Source: Granulicella sp. L56
GTDB taxonomy: Bacteria > Acidobacteriota > Terriglobia > Terriglobales > Acidobacteriaceae
Direction: 5' to 3'
NCBI RefSeq assembly: GCF_009765835.1
Contig: NZ_LMUS01000006.1
Location: 2,190,438 to 2,254,437 of the forward strand
Length of the DNA stretch: 64,000 bases
The position numbers and the translations under genes are program-made. The notes below the pieces were generated by a model. That model worked only from the letters and a program-made list of their open reading frames with translations, was not told the origin of the DNA and did not search any database. Each line of letters opens with the position of its first letter. Position 1 is the first letter of the stretch. This document shows positions 1-8,690 of the stretch, one piece after another.

Positions 1-45
1 AGCGCTGATTCTCGCAGCCACCTCACCCGTCTCGTTCAGCTCCAT
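1..45 (-). CDS. 5' end of an unidentified gene (partial)
   Basis: Only the first 15 codons lie in the window (MELNETGEVAARISA), and the gene runs off the left edge. The start is supported by a good Shine-Dalgarno (GGAGG about 7 bases upstream of the ATG at 45). It also lies just downstream of the gnd terminator and on the same strand. Genes next to gnd are often other pentose-phosphate enzymes (zwf, pgl), but 15 residues are too few to identify it. It could be a chance ORF. Confidence 0.4.
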   Translation of the reverse strand, partial: MELNETGEVAARISA

Positions 46-133
46 CGAGTAACCTCCGCCAAACACCAACCTATAGTTAGATATCCAAAACCCTCCCGCG
101 GATTCCTGCCTCACTTCTTCTACAACGCGCACC

Positions 134-172
134 AAAAAGATAAAGGCCAGAGGCAATTGCCTCTGGCCTTTA
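134..172 (-). terminator. Rho-independent terminator of gnd
   Basis: A near-perfect hairpin (AAAGGCCAGAGGC, 4-base loop, complementary arm) is followed on the minus strand by a T-rich tail (ATCTTTTTGG). It sits 18 bases after the gnd stop codon and separates gnd from the partial gene at the left edge. Confidence 0.8.
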
Positions 173-189
173 TCCATCCTGCAAAATGA

Positions 190-1650
190 CTAAGCGTTAT
201 AGGTCGAAGAGGCAACCCGGCCGCCGCGTCCGGTCCAGTTGGTGTGGAAGAACTCGCCGCGAGGCTTATCGACGCGCTCGTAGGTGTGAGCGCCGAAGAA
301 GTCGCGCTGCGCCTGCAGCAGGTTCGCTGGCAGCCGCTCCGTTCTGTAGCCATCGTAGAACGCAAGCGCCGTCGAGAACGCAGGCATGGGCACGCCGATC
401 TCGATTGCGTGAATGACAGCCTTCCGCCACGATGCGCCGTACTTGTTCAGCGCCGCCGAGAAGAAGTCGTCCATCAGCAGATTCTGCAGCTTCGGATTCT
501 TGTCGAACGCCGCCTTGATGTCTCCCAGGAAGGCGCTGCGAATGATGCAGCCGCCGCGCCACATCAGCGCGATACCGCCCATATTGAGGTTCCAGTTCAT
601 CTCTTTTTCAGCAGCACGCAACAGCATGTAGCCCTGCGCGTAGCTGATCATCTTCGAGCAGTAAAGCGCCCGGCGAACGTCTTCGATGAACTGCGCCTTC
701 TCCGAAACCGTCAGGGCCTTTTTCGGTCCGGTCAGCACCTTCGAAGCCGCAACGCGCTCGTCTTTGAGCGCCGAGAGACAACGTGCAAATACGCTCTCGC
801 CGATCAACGTCACCGGCATGCCGAGGTCCAGCGCAGAGATGGCGGTCCACTTACCCGTGCCCTTCTGTCCCGCCGTATCCAGAATCTTGTCGACCATCGG
901 CTGGCCATCGTCGTCCTTCTTGGCAAAGATCGTCGCCGAAATCTCAATCAGGAAGCTGTCCAGCTCGCCCTTGTTCCATTCGTTGAAGACCTCGGCAAAT
1001 TCATCGGCGGTCAGGCCGAGCCCGTCCTTCAGCAACTGATAGGCCTCGCAGATCAACTGCATATCGCCATACTCAATGCCGTTGTGGACCATCTTGACGT
1101 AGTGGCCCGCACCGTCTTCGCCCACCCAGTCGCAGCAGGGAGTGCCGTCTTCCACCTTTGCCGCGATGGCCTGAAAGATCTCCTTCACATGGGGCCATGC
1201 TTCCTTGTTGCCGCCCGGCATAATCGACGGGCCGAACCGCGCACCCTCTTCGCCGCCGCTTACTCCGGTGCCGATAAACAGAATTCCCTTGGCTGCAAGG
1301 TCCTTGGTGCGGCGGTTGGAGTCGGTGAACAGCGAGTTGCCGCCGTCAATAATGATGTCGCCCTTTTCGAGGTGCGGCAGCACCTGCTCGATCGTCTGGT
1401 CGACGACGTCGCCCGCCTTCACCATAATCATGACGCGGCGCGGCGTCTTCAGCAGCTTGCACATCTCTTCTACCGAGTGCGCTCCAACCACCTCGGTACC
1501 CTTCGCCTCGTGGTTGATGAACTCATCGACTTTAGAGACCGTCCGATTGAACACGGCGACCTTGTATCCGTGGTCGTTCATGTTCAGTACAAGGTTCTGG
1601 CCCATAACAGCCAGACCAATCAATCCAATATCACAAGTTGCTTCTGCCAT
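190..1650 (-). CDS. gnd: 6-phosphogluconate dehydrogenase, decarboxylating
   Basis: Oxidises and decarboxylates 6-phosphogluconate to ribulose 5-phosphate, making NADPH, in the oxidative pentose phosphate pathway (cytosol). The 486-residue product has the usual length of the long form. The N-terminal Rossmann motif GLAVMGQNL is followed by NRTVSK (cofactor phosphate contact), the IIDGGNS and VSGGEEGARFGPS substrate-site motifs and the catalytic stretch KMVHNGIEYGDMQ. The helical C-terminal domain is complete. I start at the ATG at 1650 (MAEATCD), preceded by a purine-rich ribosome site (GGAGAAGGAAAAGGAA). The frame stays open 15 codons further upstream, but that part lies in a duplicated leader sequence. 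Monocistronic, with its own terminator. Confidence 0.97.
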   Translation of the reverse strand: MAEATCDIGLIGLAVMGQNLVLNMNDHGYKVAVFNRTVSKVDEFINHEAKGTEVVGAHSVEEMCKLLKTPRRVMIMVKAGDVVDQTIEQVLPHLEKGDIIIDGGNSLFTDSNRRTKDLAAKGILFIGTGVSGGEEGARFGPSIMPGGNKEAWPHVKEIFQAIAAKVEDGTPCCDWVGEDGAGHYVKMVHNGIEYGDMQLICEAYQLLKDGLGLTADEFAEVFNEWNKGELDSFLIEISATIFAKKDDDGQPMVDKILDTAGQKGTGKWTAISALDLGMPVTLIGESVFARCLSALKDERVAASKVLTGPKKALTVSEKAQFIEDVRRALYCSKMISYAQGYMLLRAAEKEMNWNLNMGGIALMWRGGCIIRSAFLGDIKAAFDKNPKLQNLLMDDFFSAALNKYGASWRKAVIHAIEIGVPMPAFSTALAFYDGYRTERLPANLLQAQRDFFGAHTYERVDKPRGEFFHTNWTGRGGRVASSTYNA

Positions 1651-1664
1651 TTCCTTTTCCTTCT

Positions 1665-1823
1665 CCAATGCGATGCGTCTCAGCGCACCGCTCAATGTGC
1701 GTTTATTTTTGTCGGCCCATTATCGTCGTGGAAACTGGTCCGCATCCAAAGCGATCCGTCATACGCATCGCTAAATGTGTATCTGTCTTTGTCGGCCCAT
1801 ATCGTCGCGGAAAGTGGTCCTGC
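1665..1823. repeat. 80-bp imperfect tandem duplication in the gnd leader
   Basis: Two adjacent copies (about 1665-1744 and 1746-1823) share the order CCAA(T/A)GCGAT(G/C)CGTC ... CGCT(C/A)AATGTG ... TTTGTCGGCCCAT ... TCGTCG(T/C)GGAAA(C/G)TGGTCC. The block GTCGGCCCAT recurs exactly 80 bases apart (1711 and 1791). The copies have diverged by a few substitutions and one or two indels. They end beside the gnd ribosome site, so both would be in the gnd 5' leader or promoter. Confidence 0.85.
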
Positions 1824-2018
1824 CAAGGTGTCTTTTTATCATATGGAAGCAACGATAGGATAGACCCGCTGCACAGAATTGACGCTTAGATCAAACGCAT
1901 TCCAGTATGTGCTTATTTTGCTTGAAAGGAAGGGTTCCCTTATTTGCTTTTGTTCCTGTCTGTTATTGAAATCATGTAAACGATATCAATAGGGATTGCT
2001 TCTTTTTTCAAGGCACAG
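1824..2018. other. Non-coding region between gnd and comEC
   Basis: This is the remainder of the 368-base gap between gnd and comEC, upstream of gnd on the minus strand and just beyond the comEC stop. It is AT-richer than its surroundings (for example around 1905-2010). It presumably holds the gnd promoter, but I cannot place convincing -35/-10 boxes. I see no terminator for comEC. Confidence 0.5.
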
Positions 2019-4808
2019 TCATTCATCTCCCGCACCTAATACCTCGCGAATTCCACCGTCGCGCCCCAGAAAAAATGTAGTCAGTCCAAACTCGTCCGTC
2101 CGGTAAAGCCGCGTATGCGCCGCCGCAATTCGGTCGATGACCTCGACGCGAGGATGCCCGAAGGTATTCCCCTTGCCCACTGAGATCACCGCATCCTTTG
2201 GAGCAGCCTGCGCAAAAAACTCCGGCGTCGTCGAGCTATTGCTGCCATGGTGCCCCACCTTCAGCAGCGTCACTGGCCGCATCTTTCTATCCGCCATCAT
2301 CGCCTGCTCGCTCGGAGCCTCGGCGTCTCCCTCCAGCAGTACCGAAGCCTTGCCATACTGCATCCGCATCACCAGTGAGTCATCGTTCACCGGAGAGCCT
2401 TCGTTCCTGTACCCAGGCTCGGGTGCCAGCATCGAAATCTCCGTTCCACCCCACGCCAGATCCTCTCCTGCATGAAAGTGCTTCACCACCACCCCCAACG
2501 CTTTGGCCTCCGCCAGCAACTCACGGTAAGCCTCTGAATCCGGATCGATCCCCACCCACAGCTCCCTCGGCCTGAAGTCCCGCAACACCGCGGGCATCCC
2601 GCCCATGTGGTCGCTATGCGCATGGCTCAGAGCCACCACATCCAGCCGCCGAATCCGCCGCGACCACAGGTACGGAGCGACTACCTCCTCTCCGATATCA
2701 AACCCACTGCTCGCCGCCGCAGCCTCGGAGGGCCCACCTACCGGCCCACCCGCATCGACGAGCATCGCCTTGCCCTCTGGGCTTACCACAAGCAGCGAAT
2801 CTCCCTGGCCTACATCGATCGCCGTTACCTCCAGCGTTCCCGGTGAGGTCACCGGCCGCTCCGGCCACAACACCATCACCGCAATCAGCGGTAGTACAGC
2901 TACGGCCACCCAGCTCCACGCCCGCGATCGCCTCACCGCCCAGCAGCAGAATCCCCATCCCACTACTGCAAGCAAGACTACCCACCAGACTGGCCCAGGA
3001 ACTCGCATATCCGCTGCTCGAATCTGACTCACGCGCCCAATCCCATTCGTGATCCCGTGCAGCAACAACGCCGTCGCCGCTCCGGGCAACATCGCCAGCA
3101 CCGGGCTTACCAGCATCGCGCAAAATGTCACCACCGCCATGGGAGCCAGCACCGTTACCAGCGGCACGCTTAACATATTCGCAGGCAGCGCAAACACGGT
3201 GGCCCGATGAAAGTAAACCGCCATCGGCAGCGCCATCACCAGCTCTACGACCACCCCAATCAACACCAGCTCCAGAGCCCAGAATCCGCACCGCCCTGCC
3301 ATTGCCGGAACGCCTCGCGCCCACCGTCCCAGCAGCTCCGCAAACGCCTCGCCCCAAACTCGCAACATGACCCGAAACTGCGCCACCTCGGGCCGCAGCC
3401 GCACATCCTCCCACTCATCCCGGATATGTCGCGCCGCTCGCGCATATTCCGCAGGGCCTCGCTCCCACAGCGGAACGGCGATTCCTCCAATCGCCATAAT
3501 GGCAAGAAACGTCATCTGAAAGCTGGCCTCAAACAGACTCCCGGGCGACCATACCAGCACCCCCAGCGCCGCCGCGCCCAGTGCATTCAGCACATTTCTG
3601 TCCCGTGACAACAAGCGAGCCACCAGAAAGATTGCCACCATCCACAAGGCTCGCTGCACTGGAACCCCAAACCCGGTTAGCAGCGCATACCCTGCCGTCA
3701 ACGCAATCGTCAGCAGCGTAGCCAGCCACTCGCTCAGCCTAAGCCGCCGCGTTACCCAGAACACCAGCCCTGCCAGCAACGCCACATGCATTCCCGAGAC
3801 CACGAACAGATGGAACGATCCCGTCCGCTCAAACCCCAGTCGCAGCGCACGATTCAACCCCGTGCGGTCGCCGAAGAGCATAGCATTCAACATTCCCGCA
3901 TCGTCTGCGCCCAACCGCAGCGCCTGTGGCATTCCACGGTTCGCTCCCGACCTTACATATCCCGAGATTCGGTCCGATGCCCAGCTCTGCGCCGCGTACA
4001 CTCTGCACTGCAGGTCGCGCGCGCCTTCGCCCAGCATCGTCACCTTGCTGGCCTTGACCGTTGCGTGAAAGCCCAGCCCCTGCGCCAGCAGATAGTCCGC
4101 ATACTGCCACGCGCCCGGATCGCGATACCGCTCCGGTATCTTCAGCCGCATCGGCCCTTCGATCACGTCCCCACACCGCAAAACATCGGGTGCCCCACGT
4201 CCGGATTCTCGGACGTGGGTTTGCATCGATCCAATCGTGGCCCTATCCATCAGCACCGTAACTCGGACCCCGCCCGGCACCGGAACCATCCGCGATATAT
4301 CCGGGGTCAGGTATTCCACATCCTCCACTTGCAGGTCGACGGAGACAGCATCGGCGGCATCCGGCTCTTTCTCCAGCCACCACGCAGGATCGTTGTCCTG
4401 ATCGACGGCCTTCTGACGCGGCGGCAGTTCTCGCACCCTGATCACGCGCCCCCGAACCTGTCTGCTTAATCCATCCGCATAACTCTGCAAGATCGTCTGC
4501 GGCACTGGCGACGGCTGCACCTCGGCACACCACATCCCCACCACCATCCAAACCGCGGCCAAAGGCAGAATTGCAGTTCGAAGCGACCACCGAAGTCCGA
4601 CGAGAACTAATCCGGCCAAGACCACCAAAGCGATCAGCAGCACGATCGCAGGCTGCCGGTTGTGGGCCATCATCTCGCCCACGGCAAACCAGGCCGCCGC
4701 AGCCAGCAGAGGAGCGCGCCCAAACCGCAGCCGCTCCGTCCCTGCCTCTCTCCAAAGCTTCGGATTAGGCCGGCAGCTCGATTTGTCAGCTTTTAATGCT
4801 CTGTTCAC
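2019..4808 (-). CDS. comEC: ComEC/Rec2 competence DNA channel
   Basis: Inner-membrane channel that brings single-stranded DNA into the cytoplasm during natural transformation. The 929 residues have the full three-part layout: an N-terminal region with hydrophobic helices and a soluble (DUF4131/OB-like) segment; a central polytopic Competence domain with many hydrophobic helices from about residue 300 to 650; and a C-terminal metallo-beta-lactamase-like domain. The last carries DVGQGDSLL, LSHAHSDHMGG and GHHGSNSSTTPEF. The nuclease-like His/Asp motif HxHxDH is intact. It lies 40 bases downstream of the RNA methyltransferase gene on the same strand. The start is the ORF's first codon; an internal start would only trim the N-terminus. 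Confidence 0.93.
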   Translation of the reverse strand: MNRALKADKSSCRPNPKLWREAGTERLRFGRAPLLAAAAWFAVGEMMAHNRQPAIVLLIALVVLAGLVLVGLRWSLRTAILPLAAVWMVVGMWCAEVQPSPVPQTILQSYADGLSRQVRGRVIRVRELPPRQKAVDQDNDPAWWLEKEPDAADAVSVDLQVEDVEYLTPDISRMVPVPGGVRVTVLMDRATIGSMQTHVRESGRGAPDVLRCGDVIEGPMRLKIPERYRDPGAWQYADYLLAQGLGFHATVKASKVTMLGEGARDLQCRVYAAQSWASDRISGYVRSGANRGMPQALRLGADDAGMLNAMLFGDRTGLNRALRLGFERTGSFHLFVVSGMHVALLAGLVFWVTRRLRLSEWLATLLTIALTAGYALLTGFGVPVQRALWMVAIFLVARLLSRDRNVLNALGAAALGVLVWSPGSLFEASFQMTFLAIMAIGGIAVPLWERGPAEYARAARHIRDEWEDVRLRPEVAQFRVMLRVWGEAFAELLGRWARGVPAMAGRCGFWALELVLIGVVVELVMALPMAVYFHRATVFALPANMLSVPLVTVLAPMAVVTFCAMLVSPVLAMLPGAATALLLHGITNGIGRVSQIRAADMRVPGPVWWVVLLAVVGWGFCCWAVRRSRAWSWVAVAVLPLIAVMVLWPERPVTSPGTLEVTAIDVGQGDSLLVVSPEGKAMLVDAGGPVGGPSEAAAASSGFDIGEEVVAPYLWSRRIRRLDVVALSHAHSDHMGGMPAVLRDFRPRELWVGIDPDSEAYRELLAEAKALGVVVKHFHAGEDLAWGGTEISMLAPEPGYRNEGSPVNDDSLVMRMQYGKASVLLEGDAEAPSEQAMMADRKMRPVTLLKVGHHGSNSSTTPEFFAQAAPKDAVISVGKGNTFGHPRVEVIDRIAAAHTRLYRTDEFGLTTFFLGRDGGIREVLGAGDE

Positions 4809-4848
4809 TGACCGTATCTACCGTTCCTTTTGCCGCGTCTCTACTGCG

Positions 4849-6150
4849 TTACGGACAGTCGAGTACCACCACTGTCTCCTGATGAAACGTTTGCGGAAAC
4901 ATATCGACCATATGTAACTCTTTAATTTGGTAGCCGAAGTCTACCAGAGCCTTCAAATCCCGCGCCAAAGTTACCGGATCGCACGAGACATAGACGATCT
5001 CCTTCGCGGCGACACGTCCCAACAGCGTGCAAACTTCCGCTCCCACCCCGGCTCTCGGAGGGTCCATCACCACCAGCTCGGGTCTTTCCCGCTGCACCAC
5101 CGCGCCGCGCAGAAACTCCACCGTCGTAGCCGCAACGGCGCGTCTGCCATCGCCTTTGAAGGTCTTTATGAGATCGTCCGCCGCAGCCTCTACCGCAACA
5201 ACCTCCCCGAAACTCGTCTTCAGCGCTCGCGAAAACAATCCCACTCCGGCGTATAGATCCCATGCCAGCGCCCCTTGACGGCCTGACGTAACCATCCGCA
5301 CCAGATCATCTACCAGGAAGCGGTTCACCTGAAAGAAGCCGCCGCGGCTTACCCAATACTTTTCTCCAGCCACCGCATAACTCAGTCCTTCGGCTCCCCA
5401 GGACGCAATGACTCGCGGACGTTCGGCTCTCCGCGAGCCTTCTGCATGCAGCATCGACGCTCCTGCTCCCACCAACTCCGGCAGCAGCTCTTGCAGCCGC
5501 TCGCAGAAGGCATCGAATCCCGCAACGCGATGCTGCGTGAACACGGTCATCTGCAAGGCGCTCTCGTCTTGCGTGGTAAAAAATTCAACCTCTGTGATCT
5601 TCTCCATCCACCGCGCCGCATCGGAGGTCTCGGCCAACTCCAACAATGCCTCTGCCGCTCGCCACAATATTGGCGCGGCAATCGGGCACATTTCTATTGG
5701 CAAAAAATCATTCGATCCGCGCCGCAGATATCCCACACGCAGCACACCGTCTACCTTCGCAACGCGTAGCCGTATGCGGTTGCGATAGTGCCACGGCTCG
5801 CCCGCATGAACCTCGACCTCGGGCAACTTCACCAGACCGGCGCGCTCCAGCGTCTCCCGCAAAATCTCCATCTTGATCTCAAGTTGAGCTTTGTAGTTTG
5901 CATGTTGATAGTGGCACCCACCGCACTCCCCAAAGTGCGCGCACTTCGGCTTCACCCGGTCGCTCGAAGCCTCAATAACCTGCACCAGTTCGGCATTTAT
6001 GATTCCAGCCTTGCTCTCGGTTGCACTGGCCTCCACCAGCTCTCCCGGCAGCGTAAACGGAACAAACACAGCCCTCCCCGTACCCTCACCTTCAGCCTGA
6101 TGAGCCAACCCGGCCCCACCATATACCGCTTTTTCAATTCGTAACATCAT
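4849..6150 (-). CDS. rlmD: 23S rRNA (uracil-C5)-methyltransferase, RlmD/RumA-type
   Basis: SAM-dependent enzyme that makes 5-methyluridine in RNA. Family members include RlmD (U1939 of 23S rRNA), RlmC and TrmA. The 433-residue protein has an N-terminal TRAM-like segment, then the iron-sulfur cysteines (CAHFGECGGC plus a distal Cys in EMCPI). These are followed by a Rossmann methyltransferase core with WDLYAGVGLFS, the MDPPRAG motif and the catalytic cysteine in VYVSCDPVTLARD. The 4Fe-4S cysteines favour RlmD/RlmC over TrmA, but exact target specificity cannot be read from sequence alone. Two adjacent ATG codons (6150 and 6147) could each start it. Confidence 0.88.
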   Translation of the reverse strand: MMLRIEKAVYGGAGLAHQAEGEGTGRAVFVPFTLPGELVEASATESKAGIINAELVQVIEASSDRVKPKCAHFGECGGCHYQHANYKAQLEIKMEILRETLERAGLVKLPEVEVHAGEPWHYRNRIRLRVAKVDGVLRVGYLRRGSNDFLPIEMCPIAAPILWRAAEALLELAETSDAARWMEKITEVEFFTTQDESALQMTVFTQHRVAGFDAFCERLQELLPELVGAGASMLHAEGSRRAERPRVIASWGAEGLSYAVAGEKYWVSRGGFFQVNRFLVDDLVRMVTSGRQGALAWDLYAGVGLFSRALKTSFGEVVAVEAAADDLIKTFKGDGRRAVAATTVEFLRGAVVQRERPELVVMDPPRAGVGAEVCTLLGRVAAKEIVYVSCDPVTLARDLKALVDFGYQIKELHMVDMFPQTFHQETVVVLDCP

Positions 6151-6245
6151 TCGTTACTTTCATTTTTCTTCTATATAAATCGTTACTCCAATAAGAACGC
6201 CGCTTTGGCCATTGCAGCATGGACAAACTACACTGCCGTTGTCTG

Positions 6246-6284
6246 TTCCTGATCGGTGTCATCGGTGCAGATCGGTGTTAAGCT
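6246..6284. repeat. Short ATCGGTG tandem motif
   Basis: Three copies of (G)ATCGGTG lie within about 35 bases (GATCGGTGTCATCGGTGCAG then ATCGGTGTT). They sit in the gap between the unknown gene at 6294 and the methyltransferase gene. The purpose is unknown; it is possibly simple slippage. Confidence 0.5.
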
Positions 6285-6293
6285 TTCCCACCT

Positions 6294-7010
6294 TCATCCA
6301 TGGCTCATATAAAAGAGGCTCAACCTCGGCAGCTTCCGTGCCTCTAGCATTCGCTTCTGCAAGAACTGCTGCTGCACCTGCTTGATCTGCACCGCCTGCA
6401 TCTTTCCCTTGTACGGCGAAAGCTCGCGTGCAGCCTGCTCCCTCAACGCTACCAGCTCCTCTTCAGGGGCAGCGGTCAACAGAGCCGCAAACAGCTTCTC
6501 TTCGAGCACGGTCAAGGTCCGGTCAAGCTCCTCGAGCGACATCACAGGTTCAGCAACTAACCCCAGGGCCAGCGCCCGCAACCGGCCTGCAACCTCCGCT
6601 GCCACTGCATCCGCCGGAGCACTCAGCGCGGCGGCCTCTACAACAGCCGCATTCGCCTCCAGATACCGCCCCACCCGCTCTGTCTCAAAGCCGCTCTCCG
6701 TCGTCTCTGCGCTTGCGGTGGATGCAGTTCCAATCGCAGCCTCGCGCGCCTGCTCGACGGCCTCCATCACACTCTGCGCACACCACGCCAAGCCATTCAC
6801 CTTGCGCGCTCTGCCAGTGGCTCGCAGTGCTTTGGCGTCATGTTTATCAAACGCGTTATCGATGCCGCGCAGCACTGCCTCCAGAGGAATGCCCGCCTCG
6901 CGCCACGTCTCAATCAGCGCCCAGTCGAGCGTAGACAGCATCAGCAGCGATCCGCGCCGCTGCTGAAACCGCTGCTCGATCTCCGTAAAGTAATTGAAGT
7001 AATTCTGCAT
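6294..7010 (-). CDS. Conserved protein of unknown function in the cofactor operon
   Basis: 238 residues, soluble, no signal peptide or membrane helix visible. The N-terminal third (YFNYFTEIEQRFQQRRG, then LDWALIETWREAGIPLEAVL) has a regular charged/aromatic pattern that looks like a helical conserved domain. The middle is alanine-rich and probably disordered, and the C-terminal part is predicted helical. It follows coaX after 12 bases on the same strand, so it is probably co-transcribed with nadC-birA-coaX. I do not recognise a defined family, and no enzymatic motif is apparent. Confidence 0.8.
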   Translation of the reverse strand: MQNYFNYFTEIEQRFQQRRGSLLMLSTLDWALIETWREAGIPLEAVLRGIDNAFDKHDAKALRATGRARKVNGLAWCAQSVMEAVEQAREAAIGTASTASAETTESGFETERVGRYLEANAAVVEAAALSAPADAVAAEVAGRLRALALGLVAEPVMSLEELDRTLTVLEEKLFAALLTAAPEEELVALREQAARELSPYKGKMQAVQIKQVQQQFLQKRMLEARKLPRLSLFYMSHG

Positions 7011-7022
7011 CTATCCTTGCAT

Positions 7023-7868
7023 CTACCCTTGCGGCTGCTTGTTCTCCGGCAACGTCCCACGCTTCTTATGCCGATCGAGATTGCGTTCATAGACGATGCG
7101 CAGCCCAGTCAGTGTCAGCATCTCATCCACTGCGCCGATGTACTTCGATCCCTCGGCGATCAGCGTGGCCAAGCCACCCGTGGCGACGGTCTTCGTCTCC
7201 GGCCCCAGTTCTGCAATCATCCGTTCCAGAATGCCATCCACCAGCCCGATATAGCCGTAGTACAAGCCGATCTGAATGTTATCGACCGTCCCGGTGCCGA
7301 TGATCTTTGCGGGCTTCTTGACGCTGATGCGGGGAAGCCGCGCCGCTCGCGAAAACAGCGCGTCTGCAGAGATGCCGAGGCCCGGTGCAATTGCGCCTCC
7401 CATAAACTCGCCCTTCTTCGAGATCACATCGAACGTGGTTGCTGTGCCCATGTCGACCACGATCGTCGGGCCACCAAACCGCTCGAAGGCCGCAACGCAA
7501 TTCACGATGCGGTCCGCTCCCACCTCGGTCGGATTGTCCGTCAGCACCGGCAGCCCGGTCTTCACTCCCGGCTCAATGAAGACCGGCTTCACCTGAAAGT
7601 ACGTCTCGCAGGTCTGCCGCAGCGTCGAGTCCAGCGGAGGCACGACCGACGAGATGACAATCCCATCTACTACTCCAATCTCCAGGTCTTTCAGCCCAAA
7701 CAAATTCCGCAGCAGCATGGCGAACTCATCCACCGTCAGCTTGGTGGAAGTGGTGATTCTCCAGTTCGCAACCAGCTCCGTCGCCACAGCGTCAGGAGCG
7801 CTCCCATCCGCCAGCCGGTACAGCCCCAGCACCGTATTCGTATTGCCGACATCCATCACTAATAGCAT
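7023..7868 (-). CDS. coaX: Type III pantothenate kinase
   Basis: Phosphorylates pantothenate to 4'-phosphopantothenate, the first step of CoA synthesis. Type III enzymes belong to the ASKHA fold and are insensitive to CoA feedback. The 281 residues begin with the phosphate-binding motif MDVGNTNTVLGLY. They continue with EVGADRIVNCVAAFE, VVDMGTATTFDVIS and GGAIAPGLGISADALF, all hallmark CoaX motifs including the catalytic aspartate of GADR. It sits in a minus-strand run nadC-birA-coaX-unknown with 15 bases or fewer between genes, a cofactor synthesis operon. Confidence 0.96.
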   Translation of the reverse strand: MLLVMDVGNTNTVLGLYRLADGSAPDAVATELVANWRITTSTKLTVDEFAMLLRNLFGLKDLEIGVVDGIVISSVVPPLDSTLRQTCETYFQVKPVFIEPGVKTGLPVLTDNPTEVGADRIVNCVAAFERFGGPTIVVDMGTATTFDVISKKGEFMGGAIAPGLGISADALFSRAARLPRISVKKPAKIIGTGTVDNIQIGLYYGYIGLVDGILERMIAELGPETKTVATGGLATLIAEGSKYIGAVDEMLTLTGLRIVYERNLDRHKKRGTLPENKQPQG

Positions 7869-7883
7869 CGCAATCTCGCCTCG

Positions 7884-8690
7884 TTACCCTTCCCGAACCC
7901 CGCCCGAGAGCACGGTGTGCATCGTGCCGTCGTCCCCGTCTACGAGCAAAAATCCGCGCGGATCCAGCCCATTCGTCACGCCAGTATAGCCGCCGCCTTC
8001 TTCTACCTTAACCCGCTTGCCGCGCACCCAGCTCGAAGCTTCGGTAAACCGCTCCAGCAGGCCAGCTCCGGCAATCTCACCACGATGCTCCTGCACCAGC
8101 AGCGAAATCTCTTGATCCAGTGCCCGCAGCAAGGCGCCTAAAAGAACCTCGCGCGAAACTTTGCCGCGACTCTCCATCCGCAGGGAAGTTGCCAGTGCCT
8201 CCAACTCGGCTGGAAAGCCAGCGTGGTTTACATTGATGCCGATGCCAATCACTGCATACCGCAGCATGGCTCCATCGACCGCTGTCTCAACCAGGATGCC
8301 CCCGCACTTCCGCCGATGCAGCAGCAGATCATTTGGCCACCTGATATCCACTACTTGTCCAGTTACTTCGCGAATCGCTGCCCGAGCAGCCAGCCCTGTA
8401 GCCAATGAGAGCCATAGCGCCATGGTCATTGGAAGCGTTGGCGCGACCAGAGCGCTGACGTAAAGTCCCTCTCCCGCTGCGGAATGCCAGCCATGTCCAC
8501 CGCGACCGCGGCCAGCGGTCTGCTCCTCGGCGACCCATACGCCCACTCGTGCCCCGGCCTGCGCGGCCTCCAACGCCAATGCATTGGTCGAGCCGACTGA
8601 CGCGAAGTGCTGCACCCGTCCAGCGAATGCTGTTCCTGCAATCTCCGTGTCCAGCGCGGCTAAATCGAACACGCTGCCCTCAGTAGACAT
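7884..8690 (-). CDS. birA: Biotin-[acetyl-CoA carboxylase] ligase (class I, no DNA-binding domain)
   Basis: Activates biotin to biotinyl-AMP and transfers it to the biotin carboxyl carrier protein of acetyl-CoA carboxylase. The 268 residues carry the adenylate-loop motif TAGRGRGGHGW, the VDIRWPNDLLL segment with KCGGILVE (catalytic lysine region), GIGINVNH and a small C-terminal domain. There is no N-terminal helix-turn-helix, so unlike E. coli BirA it should not act as a repressor. Its start overlaps the end of nadC by 11 bases, implying translational coupling. Confidence 0.93.
   Translation of the reverse strand: MSTEGSVFDLAALDTEIAGTAFAGRVQHFASVGSTNALALEAAQAGARVGVWVAEEQTAGRGRGGHGWHSAAGEGLYVSALVAPTLPMTMALWLSLATGLAARAAIREVTGQVVDIRWPNDLLLHRRKCGGILVETAVDGAMLRYAVIGIGINVNHAGFPAELEALATSLRMESRGKVSREVLLGALLRALDQEISLLVQEHRGEIAGAGLLERFTEASSWVRGKRVKVEEGGGYTGVTNGLDPRGFLLVDGDDGTMHTVLSGGVREG

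Noticed and set aside
244..1863. Long (539-residue) open frame antisense to gnd
   Set aside because: Shadow of the gnd reading frame in a high-GC genome; Arg/His-rich translation without family motifs.
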